Assembly (NCBI GenBank): GCA_964511075.1
Contig: CAZEDM010000008.1
Span: 1-64,000, forward strand
Length of the DNA: 64,000 nucleotides
Source: CAZEDM01 sp964511075
GTDB taxonomy: Bacteria; Zixibacteria; MSB-5A5; RBG-16-43-9
Direction of reading: 5' to 3'
In this document: positions 6,698-15,696 of the stretch, one piece after another
Layout of the letters: every line of letters begins with the position of its first letter
How positions within the stretch are numbered: the first letter of the stretch is position 1
Made by a program: the position numbers and the translations under genes
The notes under the pieces: model-generated
Told to the model about the DNA's origin: nothing
Seen by the model: the letters and a program-made list of their open reading frames with translations, nothing else
Database searches by the model: none

Positions 6698-9325
6698 TTA
6701 AAACTCTAACCCTAATCTGAAATAGAACTTGTCTGTTTTCTCCTCTGTTCTTCCGTAGGCAAGCTCTATGGGTCCTATGGGGGTGGAGACAGAGAGGATG
6801 GACAAGACCGCTTTTTTCAGGTTCTTCAGCTTGATCGATTCCAGGGTGGGCCAGGTGTTGCCGGAATCATACCTTAAAGTTAGATACCATCTTTTGAAGA
6901 ACTTGTATCTCAAGCCTAAATTGAAATAAAAGAGCTTGTCCCCTCTTAACTCCTCCTCATAAAAGCCACCTAAGGTGCCAAACCCTCCCAGGGTGAATTT
7001 CTCGCTTAGGGGCAGGTCTCCGTCCGAGAAGGCGATTGCCACCTTGGGGTGGAAATTCAGTCTTGAGCCTAAGGGGAAATAGGATTCCAGGGAGGAGAAG
7101 AATTTCTCGTAGGAGAGGTCCCCTCCGAAGATCTCTCCGGCTACCTCCGCATACATATGGTGATACTTGCCGGTCTCGGGGAAGGGGATTCTGTCAAGGT
7201 TATCCACCAGCGAGCGGAAGATCAGGCTGGTGATGGTATATCTTTCCTTGAAGCCTGAGCTTTTAAGTTCGGTTTTGACTTTTTCTATTTTCCCCTCCAG
7301 GGAGGCTACGCCAAGCTTGGAGATCTGCTGTCCGAATGAGAAATGTATCATCCTTCTTCTTTCCTCCAAGGAGTCTTTTTTCTTGTGCCCGGAATATATT
7401 CTCCGCTCCTCTCTCTTTAGATTGAGATTAAGCTTATAGGTCAGATAGGTCTTGAAGATACGGTCCGCTTTGAAATTCAGGCTGTAATTCTCTTTCCTTT
7501 TACCATATTGCAGATGAGTGTAAGCCTCGTTCCCTATGCCGAAGACGTTGTTGTCCCCCAGTTCTAAAAACCCCTCGGTAAAATATTCGTCATTGTAATG
7601 AACGCCGCCCCTTAAAAAGGTGAACTTCTTCTCCTGAAGATTTAACTTCAAGACCTTCTCCCCGTCTTCCGGTAAAATCTTAAGGTAGATCTCCTCGAAA
7701 AGCCCGGTGCTGTAAAGGTTGGAAAGCCCTTTCTGGACTGCCCTGGAGTCATAGGGCCTGCCAGCACGCAGGGGAAGGTTTCGGGTTACCATCCAGTTTT
7801 TGGTCCTTTTGTTCCCGGAGATATCGATCCTGGAGATAATCCCCTCGTCTATCTCCACTCTCAGAACCCCGCTTGTGGAATCGTATTCTGTATTTCTTAT
7901 ATGAGCCAGGGAATATCCCGAATCCCGGTAGAGTTTTAACAACCGATTCAGCTTCTCCTGCAGGATTTTGCGATTCATCACCTTCTGGGGTGAAAGACCG
8001 ATTTCCCTTTGCAGGGTCTCTGGGCCAAAAAGCCTGACCCCGGAAAACTCGATTCCGTTGAAAGGGGGGTTCTCCAGAAGATGATAGGTCAGCGAATAGT
8101 CCTGACTGGCCCTGGAAAGCTCTGCATAAACCTCTTTAAAGTAACCTGTGGAATAAAGAGCTCTTAAATCAGCCCTGATGTCCGATAAGGCTGTTTTGTT
8201 TCCTTCCTTGACCTTTAAAATATCTTTCAGAAAATCTTCTGACAGGTTTTCGTTTCCCGAGCTTACAACTTCACCCAGGGTGAACAGGGATTCAGGGGAA
8301 AAAGAGGAACTCAGGGCAGATTTTAAGTCCGGGAGCAGGCTATCGGCGATACCTTCACCCATCCGGATAAGCTCGGAGGTTTTTTCGAAGTCAAAGGAGG
8401 AATAGGTGGAAAGGTCCGGGGTGAATACGAAATTTGCTTTTTTAAGCTCCTTTTCTTTTCTCTCCAGGGTCATAATGGAGGTGGTCTGGTTGGCGATGTC
8501 AAGAGGGGTTTTGATCTGGGAGGAGGATAGAAGCTCGGATGAAGTATTGACCGCAATCACAAAGTCTGCTCCCATATCCTTTACCACCTGGACCGGAACC
8601 GGGTCGACCACGCCCCCGTCCACCAGAAGCTTTCCCTCAATCTCCACCGGTGTAAAGATCAGAGGGATAGCCATAGTTGCCCGCAGGGCTTCTGATAAGT
8701 CTCCTCTATTCAGGATAACCTCCTCGCCTGTGGCTAAATTCGTGGTTACTGCCCGGAAAGGGGTTTTGAGCCTGTCGAAATCCGAGCCTGCCTGAAAATT
8801 AGCCTGCATAGTCAGCTTGGTGAAAAGGTTGGTCAGCTTCTGGCCTGAAGTTAAGGCTTTGGGGATAAAAGGCTTAAGCCCATCAAAGTATACTTGAAAA
8901 AGGTATTTCTCCCTTTCCTCTCTCTGGGAGAGAAACAGGGAAAGCCTGGGCGGGGTGTCAGATAAAAGCTCCTCCCATCTGGTCTCCAGAGCCAACTTTT
9001 CCAGTTCTTCTGCCGAATAGCCGCAGGCGTAAAGCCCGCCTACTATTCCGCCCATACTGGAGCCGGCAATAAAATCCACCGGGATTTTTTCTTTCTCCAG
9101 AACCTTTAATATCCCTATCTGGGTCAGACCCCGGGCGCCTCCTCCGGAGAGTGCCAGGCCGATTTTTCCCTTGGGGCGCGAAAGGTCATACTGGGGAAAA
9201 AGCTCTCCCGGCTTTAGCTGGCTTTGTTCCAAACGAAGAATTATCTTCCCCTCTTCTGCAGATGCAGTTCTAACCAGGGAGAGGATTAAGATTATCAGGA
9301 TAAAATATTTTTTTAGAGAAAGCAT
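6698..9325 (-). CDS. patatin-like phospholipase fused to POTRA repeats and an outer-membrane beta-barrel
   Basis: This 875-residue protein starts with a signal peptide (1-23, ending TASA). The patatin domain follows, with oxyanion loop GGGARG (61-66), nucleophile Ser90 in GSSMG and the dyad Asp236 in DGG. Residues about 340-560 look like two or three POTRA-like repeats (for example GNKRTKNWMVTRNLPLRAGRPYD). The last 300 residues alternate like a 16-strand BamA/Omp85 barrel and end in FRLGLEF, with a terminal Phe. This is the PlpD-type (type Vd) architecture known in proteobacteria and FCB groups. The lipase is expected in the periplasm or on the surface. A TTGCTT-N17-TAGAAT promoter candidate lies at 9356-9384. 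It stands alone, divergent from the rRNA methyltransferase. Confidence 0.9.
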   Translation of the reverse strand: MLSLKKYFILIILILSLVRTASAEEGKIILRLEQSQLKPGELFPQYDLSRPKGKIGLALSGGGARGLTQIGILKVLEKEKIPVDFIAGSSMGGIVGGLYACGYSAEELEKLALETRWEELLSDTPPRLSLFLSQREEREKYLFQVYFDGLKPFIPKALTSGQKLTNLFTKLTMQANFQAGSDFDRLKTPFRAVTTNLATGEEVILNRGDLSEALRATMAIPLIFTPVEIEGKLLVDGGVVDPVPVQVVKDMGADFVIAVNTSSELLSSSQIKTPLDIANQTTSIMTLERKEKELKKANFVFTPDLSTYSSFDFEKTSELIRMGEGIADSLLPDLKSALSSSFSPESLFTLGEVVSSGNENLSEDFLKDILKVKEGNKTALSDIRADLRALYSTGYFKEVYAELSRASQDYSLTYHLLENPPFNGIEFSGVRLFGPETLQREIGLSPQKVMNRKILQEKLNRLLKLYRDSGYSLAHIRNTEYDSTSGVLRVEIDEGIISRIDISGNKRTKNWMVTRNLPLRAGRPYDSRAVQKGLSNLYSTGLFEEIYLKILPEDGEKVLKLNLQEKKFTFLRGGVHYNDEYFTEGFLELGDNNVFGIGNEAYTHLQYGKRKENYSLNFKADRIFKTYLTYKLNLNLKREERRIYSGHKKKDSLEERRRMIHFSFGQQISKLGVASLEGKIEKVKTELKSSGFKERYTITSLIFRSLVDNLDRIPFPETGKYHHMYAEVAGEIFGGDLSYEKFFSSLESYFPLGSRLNFHPKVAIAFSDGDLPLSEKFTLGGFGTLGGFYEEELRGDKLFYFNLGLRYKFFKRWYLTLRYDSGNTWPTLESIKLKNLKKAVLSILSVSTPIGPIELAYGRTEEKTDKFYFRLGLEF

Positions 9326-9355
9326 CTTTATATTTCTATATCTGGCTTTTTGAGT

Positions 9356-9384
9356 ATTCTAATCGTTTGATACCAAAAAAGCAA
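9356..9384 (-). promoter_or_regulatory. candidate promoter for the patatin-barrel gene
   Basis: On the minus strand TTGCTT (9379-9384) and TAGAAT (9356-9361) are separated by 17 bp. Transcription would start near 9349, about 24 bases before the ATG at 9325. Confidence 0.5.
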
Positions 9385-9425
9385 GCTCATCTTTGCTCAA
9401 ATTTTATTTTGAAATTAGAGTGGTA

Positions 9426-9447
9426 GGGGTTCAAAATTTTGAACCCC
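9426..9447. promoter_or_regulatory. 22-bp perfect palindrome in a divergent promoter region
   Basis: GGGGTTCAAAA/TTTTGAACCCC is a perfect 22-bp palindrome without a spacer. It is centred between the two divergent promoters (9356-9384 and 9465-9493). The position and symmetry suit an operator for a dimeric repressor; a cruciform or terminator role is less likely because there is no loop. Confidence 0.55.
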
Positions 9448-9464
9448 TTCATCTAAATCAGAAA

Positions 9465-9493
9465 TTGACAAACGGATATAAATCATCTATTTT
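9465..9493 (+). promoter_or_regulatory. promoter for the rRNA methyltransferase gene
   Basis: TTGACA (9465-9470), a 17-bp spacer and TATTTT (9488-9493). The expected transcription start, about 9500, is only a few bases from the ATG at 9506, and no ribosome-binding sequence is present. The message may be leaderless. Confidence 0.65.
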
Positions 9494-9505
9494 AATTCAA
9501 AATCT

Positions 9506-10330
9506 ATGCGGAGAAGGGCCTTGCAGGAGCTATCCAGAGAAAAACTCAAAAAGATTCATAGGCTGAAAACTGAAAAGGGAAGGGAAAAGGAGGGGAAATT
9601 CTTAATCGAGGGGTTACGGCTGTGCGAGGAGGCTCTTTTATCTGGGTGGAAAGTCGAGCTTCTTTTATTCACTTCTGACTTCATCCGGTCACGAAGAGGC
9701 AAAAAACTGGTGGAAGGATTCAGGGAAAAGGAAATTGAGCTTTTAGCTTTGAGGAGAAAGGACCTGGAGAAGCTTTCCGAGGAAAAAAATCCTCAGGGGG
9801 TTATGGCAATAGTAAGGAAGAGGAAGTTCTTACTAGAAAAAACTTTCCTCAAAAATGTTTTTCTTCTTTTAGGGCTGGATAATATTCGCGACCCGGGAAA
9901 CCTGGGCACGATCATCCGCACAGCAGACTCAGCTGGTGTGGATGGTGTTCTGCTTTCAAAGGGGTGCGTGGAGCTTTACAATCCTAAGGTCGTTCGCTCC
10001 ACCATGGGCTCTGTTTTTCATCTCCCGCTTATCGAAGGGCTGGATTTGAAGGAGATCATCCCAGTGCTCAAAAGTTCCGGGTTTAAAATCTTTGCATCCG
10101 AAGTCAGAGAAGGGAAGGATTACTCAAAGGTAAAATACCCGGATAGAATCTGTCTTCTGGTAGGAAGCGAAGCTACCGGGATTGACGAAAAGCTTTTGAA
10201 TTTATCAGATGAGAGAATAAGGATTCCGATTTACGGTAAAGCAGAGTCTTTGAACGCCTCAGTTGCCGCGGGTATCTTATTATATGAGATAGCTGGTAAA
10301 AAGAGAAACTTATCCAGGGGTAAAGCGTAA
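9506..10330 (+). CDS. TrmH/SpoU-family RNA 2'-O-ribose methyltransferase
   Basis: This 274-residue SPOUT methyltransferase would transfer methyl from SAM to a ribose 2'-O in rRNA or tRNA. Residues 10-100 form the small substrate-binding domain (KGREKEGKFLIEGLRLCEEAL). The catalytic domain has the three SpoU motifs: DNIRDPGNLGTIIRTADSAG, LLVGSEATGID and IPIYGKAESLNASVAAGI. The trefoil knot is at the C-terminal end. The ATG at 9506 fits the family N-terminus but has no Shine-Dalgarno. The next gene (sppA) starts 23 bp after the stop with its own strong ribosome site. The exact target nucleotide cannot be told from the sequence; RlmB- and TsnR-like members share these motifs. Confidence 0.9.
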   Translation: MRRRALQELSREKLKKIHRLKTEKGREKEGKFLIEGLRLCEEALLSGWKVELLLFTSDFIRSRRGKKLVEGFREKEIELLALRRKDLEKLSEEKNPQGVMAIVRKRKFLLEKTFLKNVFLLLGLDNIRDPGNLGTIIRTADSAGVDGVLLSKGCVELYNPKVVRSTMGSVFHLPLIEGLDLKEIIPVLKSSGFKIFASEVREGKDYSKVKYPDRICLLVGSEATGIDEKLLNLSDERIRIPIYGKAESLNASVAAGILLYEIAGKKRNLSRGKA

Positions 10331-10353
10331 TTCTAAGAATAAAAGGAGGTTTT

Positions 10354-12768
10354 ATGTCAAAGCTATCGAAACTTTGTGGTGTTCTCTTGATTTCGGTTTT
10401 TTTCTCCACCGCACTGGCAGAGGTGAAACTTTCTCCCACAGAGGGTTTTTTCCTGCCCTATCAATCAGCCGCCTATACAGATGACCCCCTGGCTCTAAAA
10501 TATAATCCGGCAGGCCTGGGCTGGAGAAATGGATTTGAGGGATACTTTCTGCATACCTACTCGGATTCAAGCTTCAAGGGGGATTATGCTCTGTTCCTGT
10601 CTGCAGGTGGTTTAGGTTTTTCTGCGGAATGGCTGGGAAATGAGCTCAAGCCTAAATATAGAAAATATACCTTAGGCTCTGGTTTTAAGCTGGCAAAGTT
10701 TATATATCTGGGCACAGCCTATTCCTGGTTTGGCTCAAAAGACAAGGATATCGATAATTTATCCTCCTGGAAAGCAGGCTTTTTGATTCGCCCGCTTTCC
10801 TTTATCTCCTTGGGCGGGACAGCCAAGGACCTGAACCGTCCAATCTTCATAGGTGAGAAGACAGACATCTCATTCGACCTTGGCTTAGCCTTAAGGCCCT
10901 TGGGTGACAGGATCACACTTTCGGTTGACGGTATGATGGATGAAAAGGATAAACCAGAGGATATCAGGACCAGATATCAAATAGCAGTTGAGCCTCTGGA
11001 CGGGTTAATTCTGTCCGGGGATATGGATGATGACGGGAATTACGGGATCAATTTCAGGGTAAATCTCCCGTTCGGAGGATGGGGCTCTTATAATACTGCG
11101 GACAAGGACCAGGTATATCAAAAAGGGGTGGTTTTCTGGAATTTCTCCAACCAGAGGTACAGGACTCTTCTGCAGAGAAAGGATAATTTCCTGGAATTGA
11201 AGCTTTCCGGAAAGATAGAGGAAGAGGAAAAATTTGGTCTTTTCGTTAAGAAAAAAGCAACGCTTCTGGATATAGTGCAGGACCTGGAAAGAGCAAAGAA
11301 GGATAAAAGGGTCAAAGGGGTAGTGATAAAGCTTGATCTCCTGGATGCCGGTATTGGCAAGATTCAGGAGCTGAGGGAGGCTTTTCTTGATTTTCGTCAG
11401 AGTGGTAAAAAAGTGCTCTTCTTTATGGAACAGGGAGGGAAAAAAGAATATTACCTGGCAACCTCCGGAGATAATATGGTTATGCTTCCCACCGGTTATC
11501 TGGATTTGACCGGTATCTCGGCTGAGGTGACCTTCATAAAAAAGACCCTGGAGAAATTAGGGATTGAGGCAGATTTAGTGCATATCGGGGATTATAAGAC
11601 CGCCTCAGATTTGGTTACCAGGGATTCAATGTCTGAATACCATCGCGAGATGATGAACTGGCTTTTGGATGACTGGTACGACCAGATAACTCAGGATATT
11701 GCCTTTGAGAGGGGAATGAGTCAGCAGGATTTGAAATCAATAATCGATCAGGGACCTTTTACCGCCAGAGAAGCAAAGGACAAAGGGCTGGTGGATGATT
11801 TAGCCTTTTATGACCAGGTGGATGACATAATCCAAGAGCTTACCGGCAAAAAGCGGCCTAAGATAAGCTTCGGGAAATATACGGAGGAAGAAGGCTATAA
11901 ATACAGCTGGGCTTATCCTCCCAGGATAGCAGTGATATTTGCCACAGGCTTGATAATGTCAGGCGAGAGCGGAGACAACTTCCTTGTGGGTAAGATCATG
12001 GGCTCTGAGACCATTGCCAAAGCCATAAAGAAAGCCAGAGAGGACAGGTCTATAAAGGCAATCGTCTTCAGAATAGACAGCGGTGGCGGCTCAGGTATCG
12101 CCTCTGACGTTATCTGGAGGGAGATAATCCTGTGCAAGGATAAGAAGCCCTTTATCGTCTCCATGTCGGATGTGGCAGGCTCAGGCGGGTATTTCATCGC
12201 CTGCCCGGGCGATACTATCTTAGCTGACCCGGGCACGATAACCGGCTCCATCGGTGTAATCTCAGGAAAATTAAATTTAAAAGGTTTATACCAGAAGATA
12301 GGTTTTAGCAAAGAGATTCTAAAAAGAGGGGAGCATTCTGATATATATACTTTGTCCAGGGGATTTACCGAGGAGGAAAAAGAGATCGTAAAAAGACAGA
12401 CCAAGGAATTCTATGACGATTTTGTGTATAAGGTGGCAGAAGGCAGAGATATGACTTATGAGGATGTGGATAAAATCGCCAGGGGCAGGGTCTGGACCGG
12501 AAACCAGGCAAAGGAAAACGGGCTGGTGGATGAATTAGGCGGGTTAAAACAGGCAATAAAAATCGCCAAGATAAAAGCGGGTATAAAAGAGGAGACAGAA
12601 ATGGAGATAGTCACCCTGCCCAGAATCTGGAGATTTTTGGGCTGGAACGTGGAGGAGACTTTCTCTTTATTTGGTTCAAAAAAGCTCTTGAAGGATGCTG
12701 AGAGATTAGAGAATGTCTCAGGCGAGAAGATATTTTACCAGACGCCTTATGAGATTGAGGTGAAGTAG
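10354..12768 (+). CDS. sppA: signal peptide peptidase SppA (67K type) with an N-terminal outer-membrane-protein-like domain
   Basis: This 804-residue protein has a signal peptide (about 1-22). A beta-rich region of roughly 265 residues follows that resembles an outer-membrane PorV/FadL-like barrel (DPLALKYNPAGLG; alternating aromatic strands). Two SppA/ClpP-like repeats follow. The catalytic pair fits E. coli SppA: Lys415 in GDYKTAS in the first repeat, and Ser610 in VAGSGGYF in the second, spaced almost as Lys209/Ser409. AAAGGAGG precedes the ATG. Ordinary SppA (about 600 residues) lacks the front domain, so this fusion would place a serine peptidase under or at the outer membrane. Known role: cutting signal-peptide remnants or envelope proteins. 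Confidence 0.88.
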   Translation: MSKLSKLCGVLLISVFFSTALAEVKLSPTEGFFLPYQSAAYTDDPLALKYNPAGLGWRNGFEGYFLHTYSDSSFKGDYALFLSAGGLGFSAEWLGNELKPKYRKYTLGSGFKLAKFIYLGTAYSWFGSKDKDIDNLSSWKAGFLIRPLSFISLGGTAKDLNRPIFIGEKTDISFDLGLALRPLGDRITLSVDGMMDEKDKPEDIRTRYQIAVEPLDGLILSGDMDDDGNYGINFRVNLPFGGWGSYNTADKDQVYQKGVVFWNFSNQRYRTLLQRKDNFLELKLSGKIEEEEKFGLFVKKKATLLDIVQDLERAKKDKRVKGVVIKLDLLDAGIGKIQELREAFLDFRQSGKKVLFFMEQGGKKEYYLATSGDNMVMLPTGYLDLTGISAEVTFIKKTLEKLGIEADLVHIGDYKTASDLVTRDSMSEYHREMMNWLLDDWYDQITQDIAFERGMSQQDLKSIIDQGPFTAREAKDKGLVDDLAFYDQVDDIIQELTGKKRPKISFGKYTEEEGYKYSWAYPPRIAVIFATGLIMSGESGDNFLVGKIMGSETIAKAIKKAREDRSIKAIVFRIDSGGGSGIASDVIWREIILCKDKKPFIVSMSDVAGSGGYFIACPGDTILADPGTITGSIGVISGKLNLKGLYQKIGFSKEILKRGEHSDIYTLSRGFTEEEKEIVKRQTKEFYDDFVYKVAEGRDMTYEDVDKIARGRVWTGNQAKENGLVDELGGLKQAIKIAKIKAGIKEETEMEIVTLPRIWRFLGWNVEETFSLFGSKKLLKDAERLENVSGEKIFYQTPYEIEVK

Positions 12769-12794
12769 GTCCTGGGATTTTTACTGTTCACTCC

Positions 12795-12842
12795 GGAGTG
12801 CATCAGCTTGCTGATGTAAGCAAAAGCAAGCTTTTGCACTCC
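12795..12842. repeat. Y-shaped palindromic element (REP-like)
   Basis: An outer stem GGAGTGCA (12795-12802) / TGCACTCC (12835-12842) encloses two hairpins: CATCAGC-tt-GCTGATG (12801-12816) and GCAAAAGC-aa-GCTTTTGC (12820-12837). Together they give a three-way junction. A GTCGCACTAC tail at 12851 recalls the ends of the larger element at 58478-58586. Confidence 0.65.
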
Positions 12843-12868
12843 TAAAAAAGGTCGCACTACAAATTGGT

Positions 12869-12902
12869 ATCCCACCTTGTCCTCAAGGTGGGATTTTTTT
12901 TA
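12869..12902 (+). terminator. Rho-independent terminator of sppA
   Basis: An 11-bp perfect stem ATCCCACCTTG / CAAGGTGGGAT with loop TCCT is followed by a run of T from 12894. It lies about 100 bp after the sppA stop. Confidence 0.93.
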
Positions 12903-12955
12903 TTCCTGACAGAGAAAAGTTTAAATTCAATAGAAAAAAAGAAAGCAAAAATATC

Positions 12956-12983
12956 TTGACTATTTCTTTTCGATTATTATCCT
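12956..12983 (+). promoter_or_regulatory. candidate promoter of the ABC-F leader
   Basis: TTGACT (12956-12961), 16 bp, TATCCT (12978-12983). Start expected near 12990, about 190 bases upstream of the ABC-F ATG, which leaves room for a structured leader. Confidence 0.5.
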
Positions 12984-12989
12984 ATTAAA

Positions 12990-13162
12990 AAGGAGCAGTA
13001 TCTTGTGAAATAAACCAATAGACATCTTTTTTCGTTCTTGAATTGAGTTTTGCTTTTTCGGGGTCTATTGGTGTATCTATTTTCTGGTAAAATCCGGGTC
13101 AAGCTAAGGCTTGACGCTCAAATTTAATCTAAAGCCGAGGAGGCAGCTCTCCCGGTTTTTTT
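12990..13162 (+). promoter_or_regulatory. attenuator-like leader of the ABC-F gene
   Basis: Three foldable elements lie in order. ACCAATAGAC (13014-13023) pairs with GTCTATTGGT (13063-13072). GTCAAGC-taag-GCTTGAC spans 13098-13115. A last hairpin, CCG(a)GGAG/CTCTCCCGG, sits at 13135-13155, is followed by eight T and ends just before the gene's ribosome site. Near the 5' end, AGGAG (12991-12995) is 9 bases before GTG-AAA-TAA (13005-13013), a two-codon upstream frame. Known ABC-F resistance genes of Firmicutes are controlled by ribosome stalling on very short leader frames and a premature terminator. Here this is inference from layout. Confidence 0.55.
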
Positions 13163-13180
13163 ATTTTGAGGAGAAATTTT

Positions 13181-14791
13181 ATGCATCTTTTAAGTCTGAA
13201 AAATATAAGCTTCAGCTATACTTTCGGTGAAGATAACCTGTTTGAAAAGATAAACCTGGACATAAACTCAGGGGACAGGATTGGCCTAATAGGACCTAAT
13301 GGCTGCGGTAAAACTACCCTTTTGAGGATAATAATCGGAGAACAAGAACCTGTTTCAGGGAAGGTAAGTTTATCCAAAACCAACATTCAAATAGGTTACT
13401 TAAAACAGGAAAGTTCAATCGAATATAAAGGGACTTTATTGGATTACACCTTAGAGGCGTTCCCGGAGGTGAAAAAACTTCATTCCAAATTAAAAGAAGT
13501 GGAAAGGGATTTATCGAGCAAGGAATCTGCAACTCAATACAGCCTTTTGCAGGAGCAATTTAACTCCCTTGAAGGTTGGGGAGCAAAAGCTGAAGCAGAA
13601 AAAACTTTAACCGGATTGGGATTCTCCGAGGGGGAAATGAGTTTAGATTTCAACCTTTTTTCCAGCGGCCAGAAAACCAAGGCAGATTTAGTTAGAATAC
13701 TTCTGCTTCAACCTGAGTTTATGGTGCTGGACGAGCCTACCAACCACCTGGACTTGTCCGGGCTGGAATGGCTGGAGAAATACCTTTCAGATTTCAAGGG
13801 CACCTTGCTTGTGGTCTCGCATGATCGTGTCTTTCTGGACAAGACCGCGGGAAAAATCTGGGATTTAAGAAGGGGGAAGTTAAAAGAGTATAAGGGGGAC
13901 TACAGCTTTTACTTTGAGCAGAGGGAGAAAGAAATCGAGAGACAGTGGAAGGAGTATGAGGATAAAAGGAAAAAGGTCAAGAAACTGAAAGAGGAGGCTC
14001 GGAGGAAAAAAGTCTGGGCAAAGCGTAAGGAGAAACAAAGAATCGGCGCAGGAAGAGCAAAGGGGCATATAACCGCTGTCTCAGCCAAGCTTGCCAGAAG
14101 GGCTAAAGCTGTAGAGAAAAGGGCAGAGAAGATAGAGAAAATTGAAAAGCCCTTTGAGGAGAAAAAAATAGCTCTGGATTTTCCCGATTTCGAGACCTCC
14201 GGGGATTATGCTCTCTCCGTAGCTGATTTATCAAAATCTTATGGAGAGAAAAAGCTGTTTGAGGATTTAGACTTTTCCATACAGAGAGGGAAAAATCTGG
14301 CTGTTACCGGTCCAAATGGATGCGGCAAGACCACGCTTTTAAAAATCATCTTAGGTGAAATCAAGCTGGATAGAGGCGAGGTGATTTTAGGTCACAAGGT
14401 GAAAATAGGCTATTTTGACTAGGAAAGAAAAGGATTGTCCTCAGGAAAAACAATATTGGAGGAAGCAACAGAGTTTGATATAAGGAATGACCAGGTCTGG
14501 GTGAGGAATGTATTAGGCGCTTTGATGCTGAGAAGGAATTTTGTTCATAAGCAGATAAGAGATTTAAGTGAAGGAGAAAAAGGGAGGGTGATGATTGCAA
14601 AACTTATTTTGTCCGGAGCTAATTTTTTGATTTTAGATGAGCCCACCAATCATCTGGATATAGATGCCCGTGAAGCTCTGGAGGGCGCCTTGAAAGATTA
14701 TCCAGGGTCGATACTTTTTGTGACACACGATAGGTATTTGATGAAAAAGCTGGCAGATGAGGTGTTAGAGCTGAATAAGAGTTATTTTTAG
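13181..14791 (+). pseudogene. ABC-F ATPase gene interrupted by one in-frame TAG
   Basis: The frame reads as a 535-residue ABC-F protein (two ATPase domains, no membrane part; these act on the ribosome E site). NBD1: GPNGCGKTT near residue 38, SSGQKTKADL, LDEPTNHLD. A basic linker follows at about 240-330. NBD2: GPNGCGKTT, LSEGEKGRVM and LDEPTNHLD. Codon 414 (14420-14422) is TAG in the context IGYFD-stop-ER, where relatives have Gln (YFDQ), the Q-loop of NBD2. A single CAG-to-TAG change explains it, and the rest of the frame is intact. It is either a young pseudogene, a sequence variant, or read through. ATG 13181 has GAGGAG upstream. TAG ends other genes in this window (clpP, sppA), so general recoding is unlikely. 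Confidence 0.88.
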
Positions 14792-14840
14792 AATAAGATA
14801 TGTGAAGAAGACAAGATTCTCAAAAGTTACGTCACAACGC

Positions 14841-15695
14841 TTATTGAGATTGAGAATTTAACTCTTCTTCTAATTTAAACTTCGGGTTTGAGAATACTAA
14901 TACGTCAATATCAGAGAAAAAGGAGAGAGCATTCTCTTCTGAAACAACTGCTTCACCTGGATGAGCACAGGTATTTCTTAAAGTAAAGCAGATTTGGAGA
15001 CGTTCGTGCTGATTTCCATCTATGATTCCTAGGAACTCGAGAATCCAAAGTAAGTCATTATCAAAAACAGACATTCGCAAATCACTTAGATTTTGAATTT
15101 CAAACCTCTTGTTGAACCTCTTATATCGTCCTGTTTGTATAGATGACATTTGTACAGATGCCTGATTGAATTTTGAAAACCCATTTTTTTCAATATAGAG
15201 ATGAAGCCTATTAACTGTAGCACACCAACCTAATATTATTGATGCTCTACGTTTACCTGCACGTGCACAGTCAATAGCTTCTTTTAAATAGTCAATTTCT
15301 AAACCCTTAGCGTTACTTAGAATTTTATCTAAGCTTGGAAATTTAGAGAGGACAGCTTGATGCTTTTGGATTGGAACTAAGATATCTACATGAAAACAGG
15401 ATAGGATTCCATCAAAAATTGATTGAAGTGCTTTTTTTGACGGTTTTCCGTCTATTAATTCAAGAATTTTTCCGAATGGTTCTCTATATTTAGCGATTAT
15501 TGCATTATCAACTTCATAAGTCGAGCGAATGGTTGTTTCAATTTCATCAAACCATTTTGTAGCTAAAACTTCTATATCAGATAAAAGAGTTCTAGATTGT
15601 ATCTGTTTTCCAGTAACTTTTTGAATTTTTTTTGATAAAGCGTTAATATCTTTCTTAAAATTCTTTAAGAACTGAACGAAGTTTTCCTTATCCAT
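14841..15695 (-). CDS. HEPN-like protein, putative toxin or abortive-infection factor
   Basis: This 284-residue, mostly helical protein is not assigned to a named family. The visible signal is near the C-terminus: Arg240-Asn-x3-His245 in LRNTCAHPGE, which fits the R-N-x3-H (Rx4-6H) active site of HEPN ribonucleases and of the 'RNxxAHP' helices in defence HEPN proteins. An earlier helix (ASIILGWCATVNRLHLYIE) looks like the paired HEPN helix. It starts 1 bp after the stop of the upstream gene, so they are coupled. Both are AT-rich relative to the ABC-F and marC genes beside them. A two-gene toxin/regulator module is my inference. Confidence 0.6.
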   Translation of the reverse strand: MDKENFVQFLKNFKKDINALSKKIQKVTGKQIQSRTLLSDIEVLATKWFDEIETTIRSTYEVDNAIIAKYREPFGKILELIDGKPSKKALQSIFDGILSCFHVDILVPIQKHQAVLSKFPSLDKILSNAKGLEIDYLKEAIDCARAGKRRASIILGWCATVNRLHLYIEKNGFSKFNQASVQMSSIQTGRYKRFNKRFEIQNLSDLRMSVFDNDLLWILEFLGIIDGNQHERLQICFTLRNTCAHPGEAVVSEENALSFFSDIDVLVFSNPKFKLEEELNSQSQ

Positions 15696-15696
15696 T

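Noticed and set aside
13181..14791. General recoding of UAG as Gln in this organism
   Set aside because: clpP, sppA and the ABC-F gene itself end with TAG, so it serves as a normal stop.
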